64,000 nt of DNA. Source: an uncultured Microbacterium sp. (GTDB lineage Bacteria; Actinomycetota; Actinomycetes; Actinomycetales; Microbacteriaceae). Under the pieces are notes generated by a model. It ran no database searches. It saw nothing but the letters and a program-made list of their open reading frames with translations, and was not told where the DNA came from. This document shows, one piece after another, positions 9,174 to 18,421 of this stretch. Where the stretch lies: the NCBI GenBank assembly GCA_913774665.1, contig CAJYHN010000014.1, positions 27,143 to 91,142 of the forward strand, in the 5' to 3' direction. Position 1 is the stretch's first letter; each line of letters starts with the position of its first letter. Both the position numbers and the translations under genes were made by a program.

Positions 9174-10633
9174 CGCTCGCCGCCGCCCGGCCCCGCTCTC
9201 GGGCGCACGTCGTCGAGCAGCGCCCGATGCGTCATCCCGACGCGACCTCGCGGGCGGTCATGACCCGTCGCGGGTGGTGGCTCGTGGCGCTCAACTTTCT
9301 GCTGCCCGGTTCCGCTCAGGTTCTGGCGGGCAACAGGCGCCTCGGCCGATTCGGCCTCGGCGCCACCCTGGTGATGTGGACGATCCTCGTGCTCACCGGT
9401 CTCGGAGCACTGCTCATGCCGAGCGGACTGTTCGCCCTGGCGACCGGATCGTTCATCCCCGACTTCCTGTCGTGGTTCCGGCCGCTGCCGCTGACGCTCG
9501 TGCAGATCGCGCTCATCGCGTACGCCGTGCTCTGGATCGTGCTGACCATCGACACGTTGCGGTTGGTCCGTCTCGTGAAGGTCGGGCCCCTGTCCCGCGT
9601 CGCCATCGCCGTCGTCGCTGTGGCGCTGCTCGTCGTCTCCGGCTCGGGCGCGGCGTGGGCGGCGCAGGCGGCGGGAACGACCCGCGACACCTTCTCGGAG
9701 CTGTTCGCGCAGTCCGCCCCCGTCGTCCCGCCGTCCGACGGGTACTACAACATCCTCCTTCTGGGCGCCGACTCCGGCGAGGGGCGCGACTCCATGCGCT
9801 TCGACAGCATCTCGGTCGTCTCGATCAACGCCGACACCGGCGCGACGACCATCACGGGCATTCCGCGCGACATGCCGCACTTCCCGTTCGCCCCGGGGCC
9901 GATGCAGGACGAGTACCCCGACGGGCACACCGGATACGCCAACGCGACCTGCGGCTGGGGGAGCGGCATCAACCAGCTCCGCACCGAGGTCGAAGTGTGC
10001 CAGGACGGCAACAAGCTCTACCCCGGGACGAAGGAGCGCGGGACGGAGCCCGGGATCGAGGCGACGAAGGACGCCGCCGAGGGGATCATGGGCATTCAGA
10101 TCCCGTACTACGTGCTGATCGACATGAAGGGCTTCGCCGACCTCATCGACGCGCTCGGCGGCGTCGACATCGACGTCAAGGAACGCCTGCCCAAGGGCGG
10201 CCCCGCCTACGACGGTCAGCCGGTCGACGACTGGGCCTTCGGCTGGGTCGAGCCCGGCCAGCAGCACATGGACGGCGACACCGCGCAGTGGTACGCCCGC
10301 TCGCGGTACACGACGAGCGATTTCGACCGCATGCGCCGCCAGCGCGAGCTGCAGGAGGCGATTCTCGCGCAGACCACCCCGCAGAACGTGCTGACTCACT
10401 TCCAGGATGTCGCCACCGCGGGCACCAATATCGTGCAGACGGATCTGCCGCAGGGCCTGATCGCCCCGACCCTCGTGAACCTTGCGATGAAGGCGAAGGG
10501 CCAGCCGGTCGGGACGCTCGAGCTGACCCCGGCGGGTGGTGTCGACGAGTTCGACCCCGACTTCGCCCAGGTGCAGCAGATGGTGCACGACAGACTGCAC
10601 CCGGCAACCGAGACGGAGGCGCCCTCCTCGTGA
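9170..10633 (+). CDS. LytR-CpsA-Psr (LCP) family glycopolymer transferase
   Basis: A 487-residue membrane-anchored protein. The first ~180 residues include about four hydrophobic segments. The extracytoplasmic LCP domain follows: [19 protein letters not shown] with the Asp and Arg pair that binds the polyprenyl pyrophosphate, then ITGIPRDM, a central [12 protein letters not shown] region and [17 protein letters not shown] near the end. LCP enzymes attach wall glycopolymers to peptidoglycan from lipid-linked precursors. Its position at the head of a 45 kb polysaccharide locus fits that role. It is coupled to purE upstream and to a glycosyltransferase downstream by 4-base overlaps. Confidence 0.9.
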   Translation: MTLAAARPRSRAHVVEQRPMRHPDATSRAVMTRRGWWLVALNFLLPGSAQVLAGNRRLGRFGLGATLVMWTILVLTGLGALLMPSGLFALATGSFIPDFLSWFRPLPLTLVQIALIAYAVLWIVLTIDTLRLVRLVKVGPLSRVAIAVVAVALLVVSGSGAAWAAQAAGTTRDTFSELFAQSAPVVPPSDGYYNILLLGADSGEGRDSMRFDSISVVSINADTGATTITGIPRDMPHFPFAPGPMQDEYPDGHTGYANATCGWGSGINQLRTEVEVCQDGNKLYPGTKERGTEPGIEATKDAAEGIMGIQIPYYVLIDMKGFADLIDALGGVDIDVKERLPKGGPAYDGQPVDDWAFGWVEPGQQHMDGDTAQWYARSRYTTSDFDRMRRQRELQEAILAQTTPQNVLTHFQDVATAGTNIVQTDLPQGLIAPTLVNLAMKAKGQPVGTLELTPAGGVDEFDPDFAQVQQMVHDRLHPATETEAPSS

Positions 10634-11733
10634 CCGTGACCCTGCGCGTCGTGCTGGACCAGCTCGTCGCCCCGACCTCCGTCGACCTCGCCGAGGCATC
10701 CGCCTCGTTGACCGAGGCCCTCATCGCCACCGCCCCCCGCGGATGCGACGTCGCTGCGATCGTCCCCTCGCCCGGGATCGCCGACGGTGGCGCCATCGCC
10801 GGCCTGAGCTCTGAGACCCGTCTGTCGATGCGTCGCCGCGAGCTCGCGGCATCCTGGCAGCTCGGCGTCGCGCCCGGAATCGGCAAGGGGCTCATCCATT
10901 CGCCGACCCCGCTCGCGCCGCTCGTGCGCCACGACCGCGTCAACGAGACGCACCAGATCGTGGTGACCCTGTGGGATCTGCGCGCGTGGGAGACCCCCGA
11001 GGAATTGCCCAGGGCCGAGGTCCTCGCCGCGCGCGCGCTGCTCTCGCGCGTGACCAAGCACGCGGACGCGGTGATCGTGCCCACGCACGCGATGGCCGAG
11101 CGCCTCGCCGAGGTGGCCAAGCCCAAGCTCGTCAAGAAACTGCGCGTGATCGGCGGCGCTCCCGCCGCGGGACTGCGCGTGCCCTCCGACGCCGTCGGGC
11201 GCCTGCGCGCCCTCGACCTGCCGCAGACCTTCGTCGCGACGGCCGGGGGGAGCGCGGTTTCCGACGCCCTCGGGAGCGGGTTCGCCGCCGTCGTCGCCGC
11301 GGGGTGGGAGGGCGACGTCGTCGTCCTCGACGTGCCCGAGGGGGACGAGCCCGCCGTGATTGAGCTCGCCGCCGCTGCGGGGCTGGCGGAGGGGCGCGTA
11401 CACGCCCGGGGCGCGCTCGACCGCTGGGACCGCGCGGCCGTGCTCTCGCACGCGGTGGTGTTCGTGGCCTCGTCCGCGCGCGCGGACTGGCCCTGGCGAG
11501 CGGTCGACGCCCTCGCCGTCGGCATCCCCGTCGCGGCGGTCGACGCCCCCGTGCTGCACGAGGTGCTGGCGGATGCCGCGGCCTTCGCCCCGGCCGACGA
11601 GCTCGGTGCGGCGCTCTCCCGGGCCCTGGGGGAGGACGCCGAGCGCTTGCGTGTGCTGGCCGGCGACCGCGCCAAGGGATTCGCCTGGGGGGCCTCCGCC
11701 GACCGGGTGTGGGCGCTGCACGCGGAGCTGTGA
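10630..11733 (+). CDS. Glycosyltransferase, GT4/GT-B-like
   Basis: A 367-residue protein starting at a GTG that overlaps the LCP stop (GTGA). The N-terminal half has VVTLWDLRAWETPEEL and ADAVIVPTHAMAERLAE, typical of the acceptor side of GT4 enzymes. The C-terminal half contains ALAVGIPVAAVDAPVLHEVLADAAAF, the nucleotide-sugar end of the fold. The E-x7-E motif is degenerate, so donor and linkage are not predictable. Coupling to the LCP gene points to a role in the same glycopolymer. Confidence 0.72.
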   Translation: MTVTLRVVLDQLVAPTSVDLAEASASLTEALIATAPRGCDVAAIVPSPGIADGGAIAGLSSETRLSMRRRELAASWQLGVAPGIGKGLIHSPTPLAPLVRHDRVNETHQIVVTLWDLRAWETPEELPRAEVLAARALLSRVTKHADAVIVPTHAMAERLAEVAKPKLVKKLRVIGGAPAAGLRVPSDAVGRLRALDLPQTFVATAGGSAVSDALGSGFAAVVAAGWEGDVVVLDVPEGDEPAVIELAAAAGLAEGRVHARGALDRWDRAAVLSHAVVFVASSARADWPWRAVDALAVGIPVAAVDAPVLHEVLADAAAFAPADELGAALSRALGEDAERLRVLAGDRAKGFAWGASADRVWALHAEL

Positions 11734-11745
11734 GGCGGGCGCCCC

Positions 11746-11751
11746 TATGCT
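11746..11751 (+). promoter_or_regulatory. -10 hexamer TATGCT, leaderless promoter
   Basis: TATGCT, 7 bases (CGACAGC), then the ATG at 11759. Confidence 0.55.
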
Positions 11752-11758
11752 CGACAGC

Positions 11759-12706
11759 ATGACAGCGCGCGTCGGGATCGTCGTCCGTACCCGGCGGCGG
11801 CCGGACTTCCTTCGCCGCGCGCTGAGCGATATCGGTGCTCAGACGTTCGCAGAGCACCGTGTCATCGTGGTGAACGACGGGGGAGACCCCGGCGAGATCG
11901 AGGCGATCGTCGCGGAGGCCGCATTCGACGTCTCCGTCCTCCACATCGTCGACGGGCAGGGAGGACGGTGCGTCGCCGCGAATCGCGGCGTCCGCGAAGC
12001 CGGTACCGAGTACGTCGTGCTCCATGACGACGATGACCGGTGGCATCCCGAGTTCCTGTCCCGAACCGTCGCCTGGCTCGACGCGACGACTTCTGACGCG
12101 GCCGTCGCCGTGCCAACCGAGATCGTCTACGAAGAGAAGCGCGGCGGGGCGTGGGCCGAGGTCGGGCGTGCACCGTTCTGGGCGGGCATGCAACGTATCT
12201 CGCTGACCGAGATGCTCAGCGTCAACCGTGCCGTCCCCATCTCTGTGCTCTACCGGCGGTCGATCCACGACGAGATCGGCTGGTACGACGAGTCGCTCGA
12301 CGCCGTCGAGGATTGGGATCTCTACCTTCGGATCCTCCGACACGGCGGGATCGGCTTTCTCCCCGGAGAAACGCTCGCTTTCTGGACGCAGAGACCGGAT
12401 GCCGCCGGTCTCGACGCCAACAGCATGTTCGCCCTCACCGAGGCGCATGCCGCCGACGATGCACGGGTGCGCGACCGGGCACTCGCGGAGTGGATCGGGC
12501 GTGAGGGCGACGGGTTGCCGTTGTATCTCGCTTCGCTTCATCGAGAGTTGACGAGCCATATCGACGGGGCGATCGGTCACGCGTTGGAACGCTTCCGCGA
12601 GGAGATCCGCACGGACCTCCGCCGTGAAATCGACACGCACCAGCCGCTCTGGTCGCGTCTGCGGCGATGGCGTCGACGCATCGGCGGCGCGAGAGGGCGC
12701 ACCTAG
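11759..12706 (+). CDS. Glycosyltransferase family 2
   Basis: A 315-residue GT-A enzyme. It opens RVGIVVRTRRRPDFLRRAL, has VVNDGGDPGEI and the metal-binding acidic run VLHDDDDRWHPEF at about residue 80, then DWDLYLRIL near 190. The tail after residue 250 is helical and rich in Arg, suggesting contact with the membrane or a partner. A longer reading frame extends upstream, but the ATG at 11759 has the -10 spacing and the natural GT2 beginning. Its stop codon sits inside the -10 of the next gene. Confidence 0.82.
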   Translation: MTARVGIVVRTRRRPDFLRRALSDIGAQTFAEHRVIVVNDGGDPGEIEAIVAEAAFDVSVLHIVDGQGGRCVAANRGVREAGTEYVVLHDDDDRWHPEFLSRTVAWLDATTSDAAVAVPTEIVYEEKRGGAWAEVGRAPFWAGMQRISLTEMLSVNRAVPISVLYRRSIHDEIGWYDESLDAVEDWDLYLRILRHGGIGFLPGETLAFWTQRPDAAGLDANSMFALTEAHAADDARVRDRALAEWIGREGDGLPLYLASLHRELTSHIDGAIGHALERFREEIRTDLRREIDTHQPLWSRLRRWRRRIGGARGRT

Positions 12707-12709
12707 AAT
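12704..12709 (+). promoter_or_regulatory. -10 hexamer TAGAAT overlapping an upstream stop codon
   Basis: The TAG of the upstream stop is the first half of TAGAAT. Seven bases later is the ATG at 12717. One sequence ends a gene and starts a transcript. Confidence 0.55.
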
Positions 12710-12716
12710 CGGTGGA

Positions 12717-14966
12717 ATGCACGCAGGTCGGTTTCGATATGTCGTTCGCCGCCTTCGCGGGTCGAAGCTGCTGGGCTCGGCGATCCGGGGGGCGGACCGC
12801 TTCTGGTGGGCCCGAACGATCGCGCGTAGCACTCTCGTCGACCACGGCTACTACGCCGCCCAACTAGGCGTCAGGTGGGTTCCGCGGACGGCTGCCATCA
12901 TGCATTACGTGACCCGCGGATTCCGTCGGGGGATGAGCCTGAACCCGCTCTTCGACGACATCGTCGCCGGGGCGGAGCTGCCAGAGGTGCTTCGCGTGCC
13001 CGCTCTGTACGCGTACCTGCTGAGTGAGCGCGAGACCGTTCGCGTCCACCCCTGGTGGGACGCTGAGGAGTACGGCCGTGTGCACGGTGGCGCGGGGCTC
13101 GAGCACGCCTGGGCGAACATGGAGTCGGCAATCACCCTCCGGGCGGCGGGTCGATCGGTGACACTGTCCGTAGCAGAGGTGCGCCAGGTAGCCCTCCGCG
13201 GGGCGCGCTCCTGGCCTCGTCACCGCGCTCGCCCAGTGGTGCACCCCGCGACGGGCGCGAATGGCATCGTCCGACCGATTCAAGCTCGCGACCGCCGCTA
13301 TGCACGCAAACTCTCGCAGGCCGCGTCCCGTGCCGTCGCCCCGCGGCACGAGGCAGTCGTGATCCCGCTCGTCGGCGTCGACGCGTCTCAGTGGGTGTCG
13401 GCTCACGTGCTCGCCACCGTCGTACCGGAAATCATTCTGCAGGGGCACCCTCGTCGGGCGGCCTGGACGCGAGTGATCGATGAAGCGAGCGCCGACCTGA
13501 ACGTCCACACGGTGGTCGCCCTGGATCCCCGCGCGGAATTCACCGACGACGAGATCGACGCACTGCTCGACGCGACCGATGACCGACATGTTGCGATGCC
13601 TGCGCAGCGAGCACACGATGGCACTGTTGATGGGCTTGGCGCGGCGGAGACGGGGGGAGCCGCGCCGTGGGCGATCCTTTGCGATCACCCCGTCGAGGAC
13701 CTCGCCCCTCTTGATGCGATCATCTCGGCGCCGCTCCTGCACGGCAGGAGCCTCGCGCTCTCGCACGCGGTGTTGCGCGACGTGCTCGAAAGCGAGGCTC
13801 CCGTCTCCTGTGCCCAATTCGCTCGGGCGTTGAGACCCCGAGCGGGCGTGCGCGTCCTCACCACCGTCCGACCGGTCCTCGACGAACCGCTTCACATCTT
13901 CGACGAGAAGACACCGCGAGAGAGGGGCCGCACCGGCGACCGCCAGATCGCCGCTGCAATCATCGAGCAGGTCGGCTTCGATCTGCTCGCGTGGCAGCCC
14001 GGCAACGGCGTCGCCATCGTGCCGTTCCTACGTTGGAGGCGCCCCCATCCGGACGCGCAGCGCTGGGCCATCAAAATCTGTGCGCCGGCCGGACGGCAGG
14101 GAGCCGTGTGGGGTGACATGCACTTCGCGCGGGGTCTCGCGTCCGCGTTGCGCCGACGCGGGCACACGGTCATCATCGATGCGTTCGACGCGCGGGATCG
14201 TCCGACGGCCTACCTCGACGACGTCAACATCGTCGTGCGTGGACCGTACCGCATAGATCCGCTCAAGACCGGCATCAATCTGCAATGGATCATCAGCCAT
14301 CCCGACGAGATCTCGCGGAACGAGCTGGTATCCTTCGACCGGGTCTTCGCGGCATCCGTCAGTTGGTCGGAACAGGTCGGCCGCCGTTGGGGCATCGAGA
14401 TAACTCCCCTGTTGGAAGCGACCGACGTGGATCTCTTCACTCCCGGCGGTGTCGCCCGTACCGAGGAGATCGTGTTCGTCGGCACCGCGCGCGGCATCGC
14501 ACGACCGAGCGTCGTGGCGCCGCTGAGAGCCGGCATCCCGGTTCGCGTCTACGGACCGGATTGGCGGCCGTTCATCCCTCACTCGGCCATTGCGGCGCGG
14601 GCGCTACCCCACGCAGACCTCGCTCGGCGCTACGAGTCGGCGTCGATTGTTCTCAACGATCAATGGCCGGCGATGCGTCGTCACGGATTCATCGCCATGC
14701 GTCCCTTCGACGTGGTCGCCGTCGGGGGACGTGTGATCTCGGAGGACGTCGAAGGCATCGGAGAGATCTTCGGCGGTGCGGTGGTCACCTACCGCGATGC
14801 GGAACATCTCGTCGAGTTACTGCGAACGGACCCCGAGACCCTCTTCCCCGATCGTGAGACGCTGGCCCGTATCGCGGAGCGAGTCCGCAAGGAGCATTCG
14901 TTCGACGCGCGTGCGACCGTGTTGATAGAGGCGGCGCGGGACGCCGATCGCGGCCTTCGCCGTTGA
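12717..14966 (+). CDS. Large two-part glycosyltransferase-like protein
   Basis: A 749-residue cytoplasmic protein. The C-terminal ~300 residues look like a GT-B domain of the CgeB/GT1 kind: GDMHFARGLASALRRRGH, PLLEATDVDLFTPGG, EEIVFVGTARG, then ASIVLNDQWPAM and a final FDVVAVGGRVISED segment. The N-terminal part carries VDHGYYAAQLGV and IMHYVTRGFRRGMSLNPLFD, a pattern found in bacterial wall glycosyltransferases of this type. The middle (~190-450) is not recognised; its CDHPVEDLAPLDA stretch does not give a clear second catalytic domain. Neighbours place it in glycopolymer assembly; the sugar is unknown. Confidence 0.65.
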   Translation: MHAGRFRYVVRRLRGSKLLGSAIRGADRFWWARTIARSTLVDHGYYAAQLGVRWVPRTAAIMHYVTRGFRRGMSLNPLFDDIVAGAELPEVLRVPALYAYLLSERETVRVHPWWDAEEYGRVHGGAGLEHAWANMESAITLRAAGRSVTLSVAEVRQVALRGARSWPRHRARPVVHPATGANGIVRPIQARDRRYARKLSQAASRAVAPRHEAVVIPLVGVDASQWVSAHVLATVVPEIILQGHPRRAAWTRVIDEASADLNVHTVVALDPRAEFTDDEIDALLDATDDRHVAMPAQRAHDGTVDGLGAAETGGAAPWAILCDHPVEDLAPLDAIISAPLLHGRSLALSHAVLRDVLESEAPVSCAQFARALRPRAGVRVLTTVRPVLDEPLHIFDEKTPRERGRTGDRQIAAAIIEQVGFDLLAWQPGNGVAIVPFLRWRRPHPDAQRWAIKICAPAGRQGAVWGDMHFARGLASALRRRGHTVIIDAFDARDRPTAYLDDVNIVVRGPYRIDPLKTGINLQWIISHPDEISRNELVSFDRVFAASVSWSEQVGRRWGIEITPLLEATDVDLFTPGGVARTEEIVFVGTARGIARPSVVAPLRAGIPVRVYGPDWRPFIPHSAIAARALPHADLARRYESASIVLNDQWPAMRRHGFIAMRPFDVVAVGGRVISEDVEGIGEIFGGAVVTYRDAEHLVELLRTDPETLFPDRETLARIAERVRKEHSFDARATVLIEAARDADRGLRR

Positions 14967-15011
14967 CGGGATCGGCAGCCGGCCCCACAGGAGACGCGCG
15001 GCCCCGCCCCC

Positions 15012-15017
15012 TAAGCT
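15012..15017 (+). promoter_or_regulatory. -10 hexamer TAAGCT, leaderless promoter
   Basis: TAAGCT, 6 bases (CGTTAC), then the GTG at 15024. Confidence 0.6.
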
Positions 15018-15023
15018 CGTTAC

Positions 15024-16262
15024 GTGCGCTCCCTCCTCCGACGAACGGTCTGGCAGATCAACGCCGTCCGTAACCGTGATCCGCTCAGCCCGGCCCTGTT
15101 CGCTCGCCTGTTCGGCGCACGGGGACGACGCTCGTGGGATCCGACGACGGATCCGCGTCGGATCGTCCTGCTGCGAAGCGATGAGATCGGAGACACCGCG
15201 AGCACAGTGACCCTTCTCGCCGCGCTGCGAGAGCGTTGGCCCCGGGCGGTCATCCACCTCGTCGTGAAGCCGGGGCCGGCATCCATGTTCCACGCGCTGC
15301 CGACCGTGGACCGTGTCATCGAATGGGTGCCGGTGACCGATGGGTCCGCGCTCAAGCGCCAGCTCCTCACGGCCCGTCAGGGCCTGAGGCGGTTCGGACT
15401 CATGGGGTACGACCTCGCCATCCTTCCTCGGTGGGACTTCGACGACACGCCCATTCGTTTTCTGGCCGTCGCCACCCGGGCGCGATCCATCGTCGGCTTC
15501 AGCCCGGTCCCCGAGCGCGAGCCCGCGTGGCTCGGGCAGCAGGCCGCGCTCTTGACCGATGAGATCTGGCGCGGCACGACGCCGCTGCGCACAGTGGACC
15601 AGCTGCACCGCATCGCCCAGTACCTCGGGGTGCCCTGGGCGCTGCATCGATCCTCCCCGGCGGGCATGGGGCTGTTCGACGCGCGTGACGCGGAGGTTGC
15701 TGCGGATCGCGCGGGAGCGGCGGAGGACACCGGCCATGTCATCGGCTTCGGTATCGGCGCGCGTGACGCCAAGCGTCAGTGGCCCGTCGAGGAACTGGCC
15801 GCCGTCGCCGAGCGATTGACCGCGCAGCGGCCGGTGTCGGTGCGCATTCTGGGTGGTTCGGTCGACAAGGAGCGAGGAGAGCGACTGCGCGCTCTTCTCG
15901 CGGCCCGCGGCATCCGCGGTGTGGATCTCACCGGCCGACTCAGCCTCAGCGAGAGCGCGGCTGCGATCGCCGGGTGCGAGGCCTTCTTGGGCAATGACTC
16001 CGGTCTGCAGCACATCTCGAGCAGCATCAACATTCCTACCGTCGTCGTCACATGTCATCCGGCTTCAGGGTCCCCGTGGAGCGACAACGCCCCCGAACGA
16101 TTCGGGCCCTGGTCCGATCGCAGCGCGGTGCTCCAGCCGGAGCGCCCGGCTGACGGGTGCGGTGATGAGTGCGTCGCACCCGAGCCGCACTGCATCCGGG
16201 CGGTCGGAGCCGAAGAGGCTGCCGAGACGCTCGAGCTTCTGCTCGCCGGCTCGTCACGCTGA
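15024..16262 (+). CDS. Glycosyltransferase family 9, heptosyltransferase-like
   Basis: A 412-residue GT-B enzyme with GT9 features: IVLLRSDEIGDTASTVTLLAAL at the N-terminal domain (normally involving R-x-G-D), FGIGARDAKRQWP opening the donor domain, and LGNDSGLQHISSSINIP near residue 325, the conserved nucleotide-heptose binding loop. Four Cys lie near the C-terminus (CGDECVAPEPHC). GT9 proteins in Gram-negatives transfer heptose from ADP-heptose to lipopolysaccharide core. Here the gene sits immediately upstream of hldE and gmhA, so a heptose donor is the natural inference. Acceptor unknown. Confidence 0.82.
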   Translation: MRSLLRRTVWQINAVRNRDPLSPALFARLFGARGRRSWDPTTDPRRIVLLRSDEIGDTASTVTLLAALRERWPRAVIHLVVKPGPASMFHALPTVDRVIEWVPVTDGSALKRQLLTARQGLRRFGLMGYDLAILPRWDFDDTPIRFLAVATRARSIVGFSPVPEREPAWLGQQAALLTDEIWRGTTPLRTVDQLHRIAQYLGVPWALHRSSPAGMGLFDARDAEVAADRAGAAEDTGHVIGFGIGARDAKRQWPVEELAAVAERLTAQRPVSVRILGGSVDKERGERLRALLAARGIRGVDLTGRLSLSESAAAIAGCEAFLGNDSGLQHISSSINIPTVVVTCHPASGSPWSDNAPERFGPWSDRSAVLQPERPADGCGDECVAPEPHCIRAVGAEEAAETLELLLAGSSR

Positions 16263-16268
16263 CTTCGT

Positions 16269-16274
16269 TACGAT
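16269..16274 (+). promoter_or_regulatory. Candidate -10 hexamer TACGAT for hldE-gmhA
   Basis: TACGAT lies 48 bases before the hldE ATG, implying a leader of about 40 bases. No good -35 sequence is visible. Confidence 0.35.
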
Positions 16275-16322
16275 CATCCGGTTCGCCCCTCACACCCTCT
16301 TTCGCACGTCTGGATACTCCGC

Positions 16323-17807
16323 ATGTCAGCACTGCCATCGATCACCCCGCAGCATGTCCTCGGGTTCGAGGGCGCTCGAGTCATCGTCATCGGCGACGCA
16401 ATGCTCGACCGTTACGTCGACGGAGCGGTCGAGCGCATCTCACCGGAAGCGCCCATTCCCGTCCTGCGGGTGCGTAACGACCGGAGCGTCGCGGGCGGTG
16501 CAGCCAACGCCGCGATGAACATCGCCGCGCTGGGTGTGCGGACCACGCTGGTGGCTGCATGGGCCGACGACGAAGCCGGTCGCGAACTCGCGCGGCTACT
16601 GGGTGCATCGGGCGTCGAGGCAGTCTCGGTGCGCCGGGGAACGGCGCCGACCATCGAGAAGCTGCGCGTGGTGGCGGGCGCCCAGCAGATCGTGCGCGTC
16701 GATCGCGAAGACACCCAGCCGTTGCCGGCCGGTGCCGCAGACGAAGCCTTCGAAGCCGTTCGAGCGGCTCTTTCCAGCGGTTCCGACCGTGTCGCGGTGG
16801 TCGTCTCCGACTACGCCAAGGGCATGCTCGACGAAGACCTCGTTCAGCGCGTCGTCGAACTGGCGCGCGCCTCGAACGTCCCCGTCGTCGTAGACCCCAA
16901 GTCCGCTGACATTCGCAAGTACCGCGGGGCCAGCATTGTGAAACCCAACTTCACCGAGGCCCTGCAGATGGCTGGTCTCACGGCGAACGCGCCCGACGAA
17001 CAGACGTTGGATGCCATCGCCGAGCGTCTGCTCGTGGACGGTATCTCGTCGCTGGCGGTTTCCTTGTCCGCCGCCGGTGTCGAGGTCATCGAGAAGACCG
17101 CGCGCACCCGTATCCCGACCCGCGCGCGATTGGTCGCCGATGTCTCCGGCGCCGGGGACTCGGTCATCGCGGGTATCGCAGCCGGTATGGCGAGCGGTCT
17201 GACGACCTTGCAAGCTGTTCAGGTGGGCAATCTGGCGGCCGGAATTGCCTGTGGGCGTCCCGGAACTGCGGTGGTCTCCAGCGCCGACCTGCTGAACGAG
17301 CTGCTGGTCGAGTCTTCTCCCGAGGACCGTCCCGGCACCATCGAGGACTGGAACCAGCTCGCTCACCTCGTCTCTGTCGAGAAGTCCGCAGGCAAGACCG
17401 TCGTTTTCGCCAACGGTGTATTCGATCTATTGCACGCGGGCCATGTGGCTCTCCTCCGGGAGGCGCGGTCACTCGGCGATGTCCTCGTCGTCGGCGTGAA
17501 TTCCGATGAATCCACGGCACGCTTGAAGGGCCCCACCCGCCCCCTGCAACCGCAGCAGGATCGCATGCACGTGCTCGAGGCGGTCCGTTACGTCGACTTC
17601 GTCACGGTATTCGGCGAAGACACCCCGCGAGAGCTGATCCGCGCGATCGAGCCCGACATCATCGTCAAAGGGTCCGACTACCGGCCCGAGCAGGTCGTGG
17701 GCGGAGAGGATGCCAAGGCCTGGGGTGGCCGCGTGCACATCGTCAACCTCCTCGACGGCGTCTCGACGACCCGTCTCTCGCAAGGCCAGCAGGTTCGGCG
17801 CGGCTAA
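16323..17807 (+). CDS. hldE: Bifunctional heptose-7-phosphate kinase / heptose-1-phosphate adenylyltransferase
   Basis: A 494-residue fusion. Residues ~1-320 form a PfkB-type kinase with VIVIGDAMLDRYVDG, SVAGGAANAAMN and the ATP/catalytic signature DVSGAGDSVIAG. Residues ~355-494 form a nucleotidyltransferase with VVFANGVFDLLHAGHV (the HxGH loop) and VVGVNSDESTARLKG. In the known pathway the kinase makes heptose-1,7-bisphosphate and, after GmhB action, the second domain adds AMP. Both halves look intact. The domain order and length are those of Gram-negative HldE, which is notable in a Gram-positive. gmhA follows after 32 bases. Confidence 0.9.
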   Translation: MSALPSITPQHVLGFEGARVIVIGDAMLDRYVDGAVERISPEAPIPVLRVRNDRSVAGGAANAAMNIAALGVRTTLVAAWADDEAGRELARLLGASGVEAVSVRRGTAPTIEKLRVVAGAQQIVRVDREDTQPLPAGAADEAFEAVRAALSSGSDRVAVVVSDYAKGMLDEDLVQRVVELARASNVPVVVDPKSADIRKYRGASIVKPNFTEALQMAGLTANAPDEQTLDAIAERLLVDGISSLAVSLSAAGVEVIEKTARTRIPTRARLVADVSGAGDSVIAGIAAGMASGLTTLQAVQVGNLAAGIACGRPGTAVVSSADLLNELLVESSPEDRPGTIEDWNQLAHLVSVEKSAGKTVVFANGVFDLLHAGHVALLREARSLGDVLVVGVNSDESTARLKGPTRPLQPQQDRMHVLEAVRYVDFVTVFGEDTPRELIRAIEPDIIVKGSDYRPEQVVGGEDAKAWGGRVHIVNLLDGVSTTRLSQGQQVRRG

Positions 17808-17839
17808 CGCCGGAGCCGATCGAAGGAAGGGAGTCACCC

Positions 17840-18421
17840 ATGGGTGTTCTGCAGGAGAATCTCAGAGACAACGCACGACGGATGTCCGTTCTCGCGGACG
17901 ACGAGGCGTTCGGGATCGCTTTCGATCGCGCAGCGGAGATCATGGTGTCATCGCTGCGCGGCGGCGGCACGCTCTTGGCATGCGGCAACGGGGGATCGAT
18001 GACGAACGCGCAGCACTTCGCCGAGGAGCTGACCGGCCGCTTTCGAGGCAACCGCCCGCCGCTTCGGGCGATGGCGATCTCCGATCCGTCGCACCTCACG
18101 TGCGTGGCGAACGACTATGGGTACGAGTACGTCTTCTCGAAGTTCGTCGAGGCCTTCGCTCGCCCCGGTGACGTGCTTCTCGCCCTGTCGACGAGCGGAA
18201 AGTCGCCGAACGTGCTCCGTGCGGCAGAGGCGATGAAGTCGGCCGGGGGACTTGTGGTGGCATCGTCTGCCACGGCGGCGTCACCGATCGGAGCGCTCGC
18301 GGACGTCGTGATCGAACTCGGCGGCAGCCGATGGGCAGACCGGGTGCAGGAGTCGGAGCTCGTCGTCATCCACTCGCTCATGCAGGCCATCGAGGACGCG
18401 TTCGGCTACTCAGCCGAGTGA
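17840..18421 (+). CDS. gmhA: Sedoheptulose-7-phosphate isomerase (SIS domain)
   Basis: A 193-residue enzyme that converts sedoheptulose-7-phosphate to D-glycero-D-manno-heptose-7-phosphate, the first committed step. The SIS fold shows ACGNGGSMTNAQHFAEELTGRF and LLALSTSGKSPNV (phosphate loop). The C-terminal QESELVVIHSLMQAIE contains His and Glu residues at the usual GmhA metal/active-site positions. A strong GAAGGAAGGGAG precedes the ATG. The 3' end overlaps the convergent gmhB gene by 16 bases. Confidence 0.9.
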   Translation: MGVLQENLRDNARRMSVLADDEAFGIAFDRAAEIMVSSLRGGGTLLACGNGGSMTNAQHFAEELTGRFRGNRPPLRAMAISDPSHLTCVANDYGYEYVFSKFVEAFARPGDVLLALSTSGKSPNVLRAAEAMKSAGGLVVASSATAASPIGALADVVIELGGSRWADRVQESELVVIHSLMQAIEDAFGYSAE

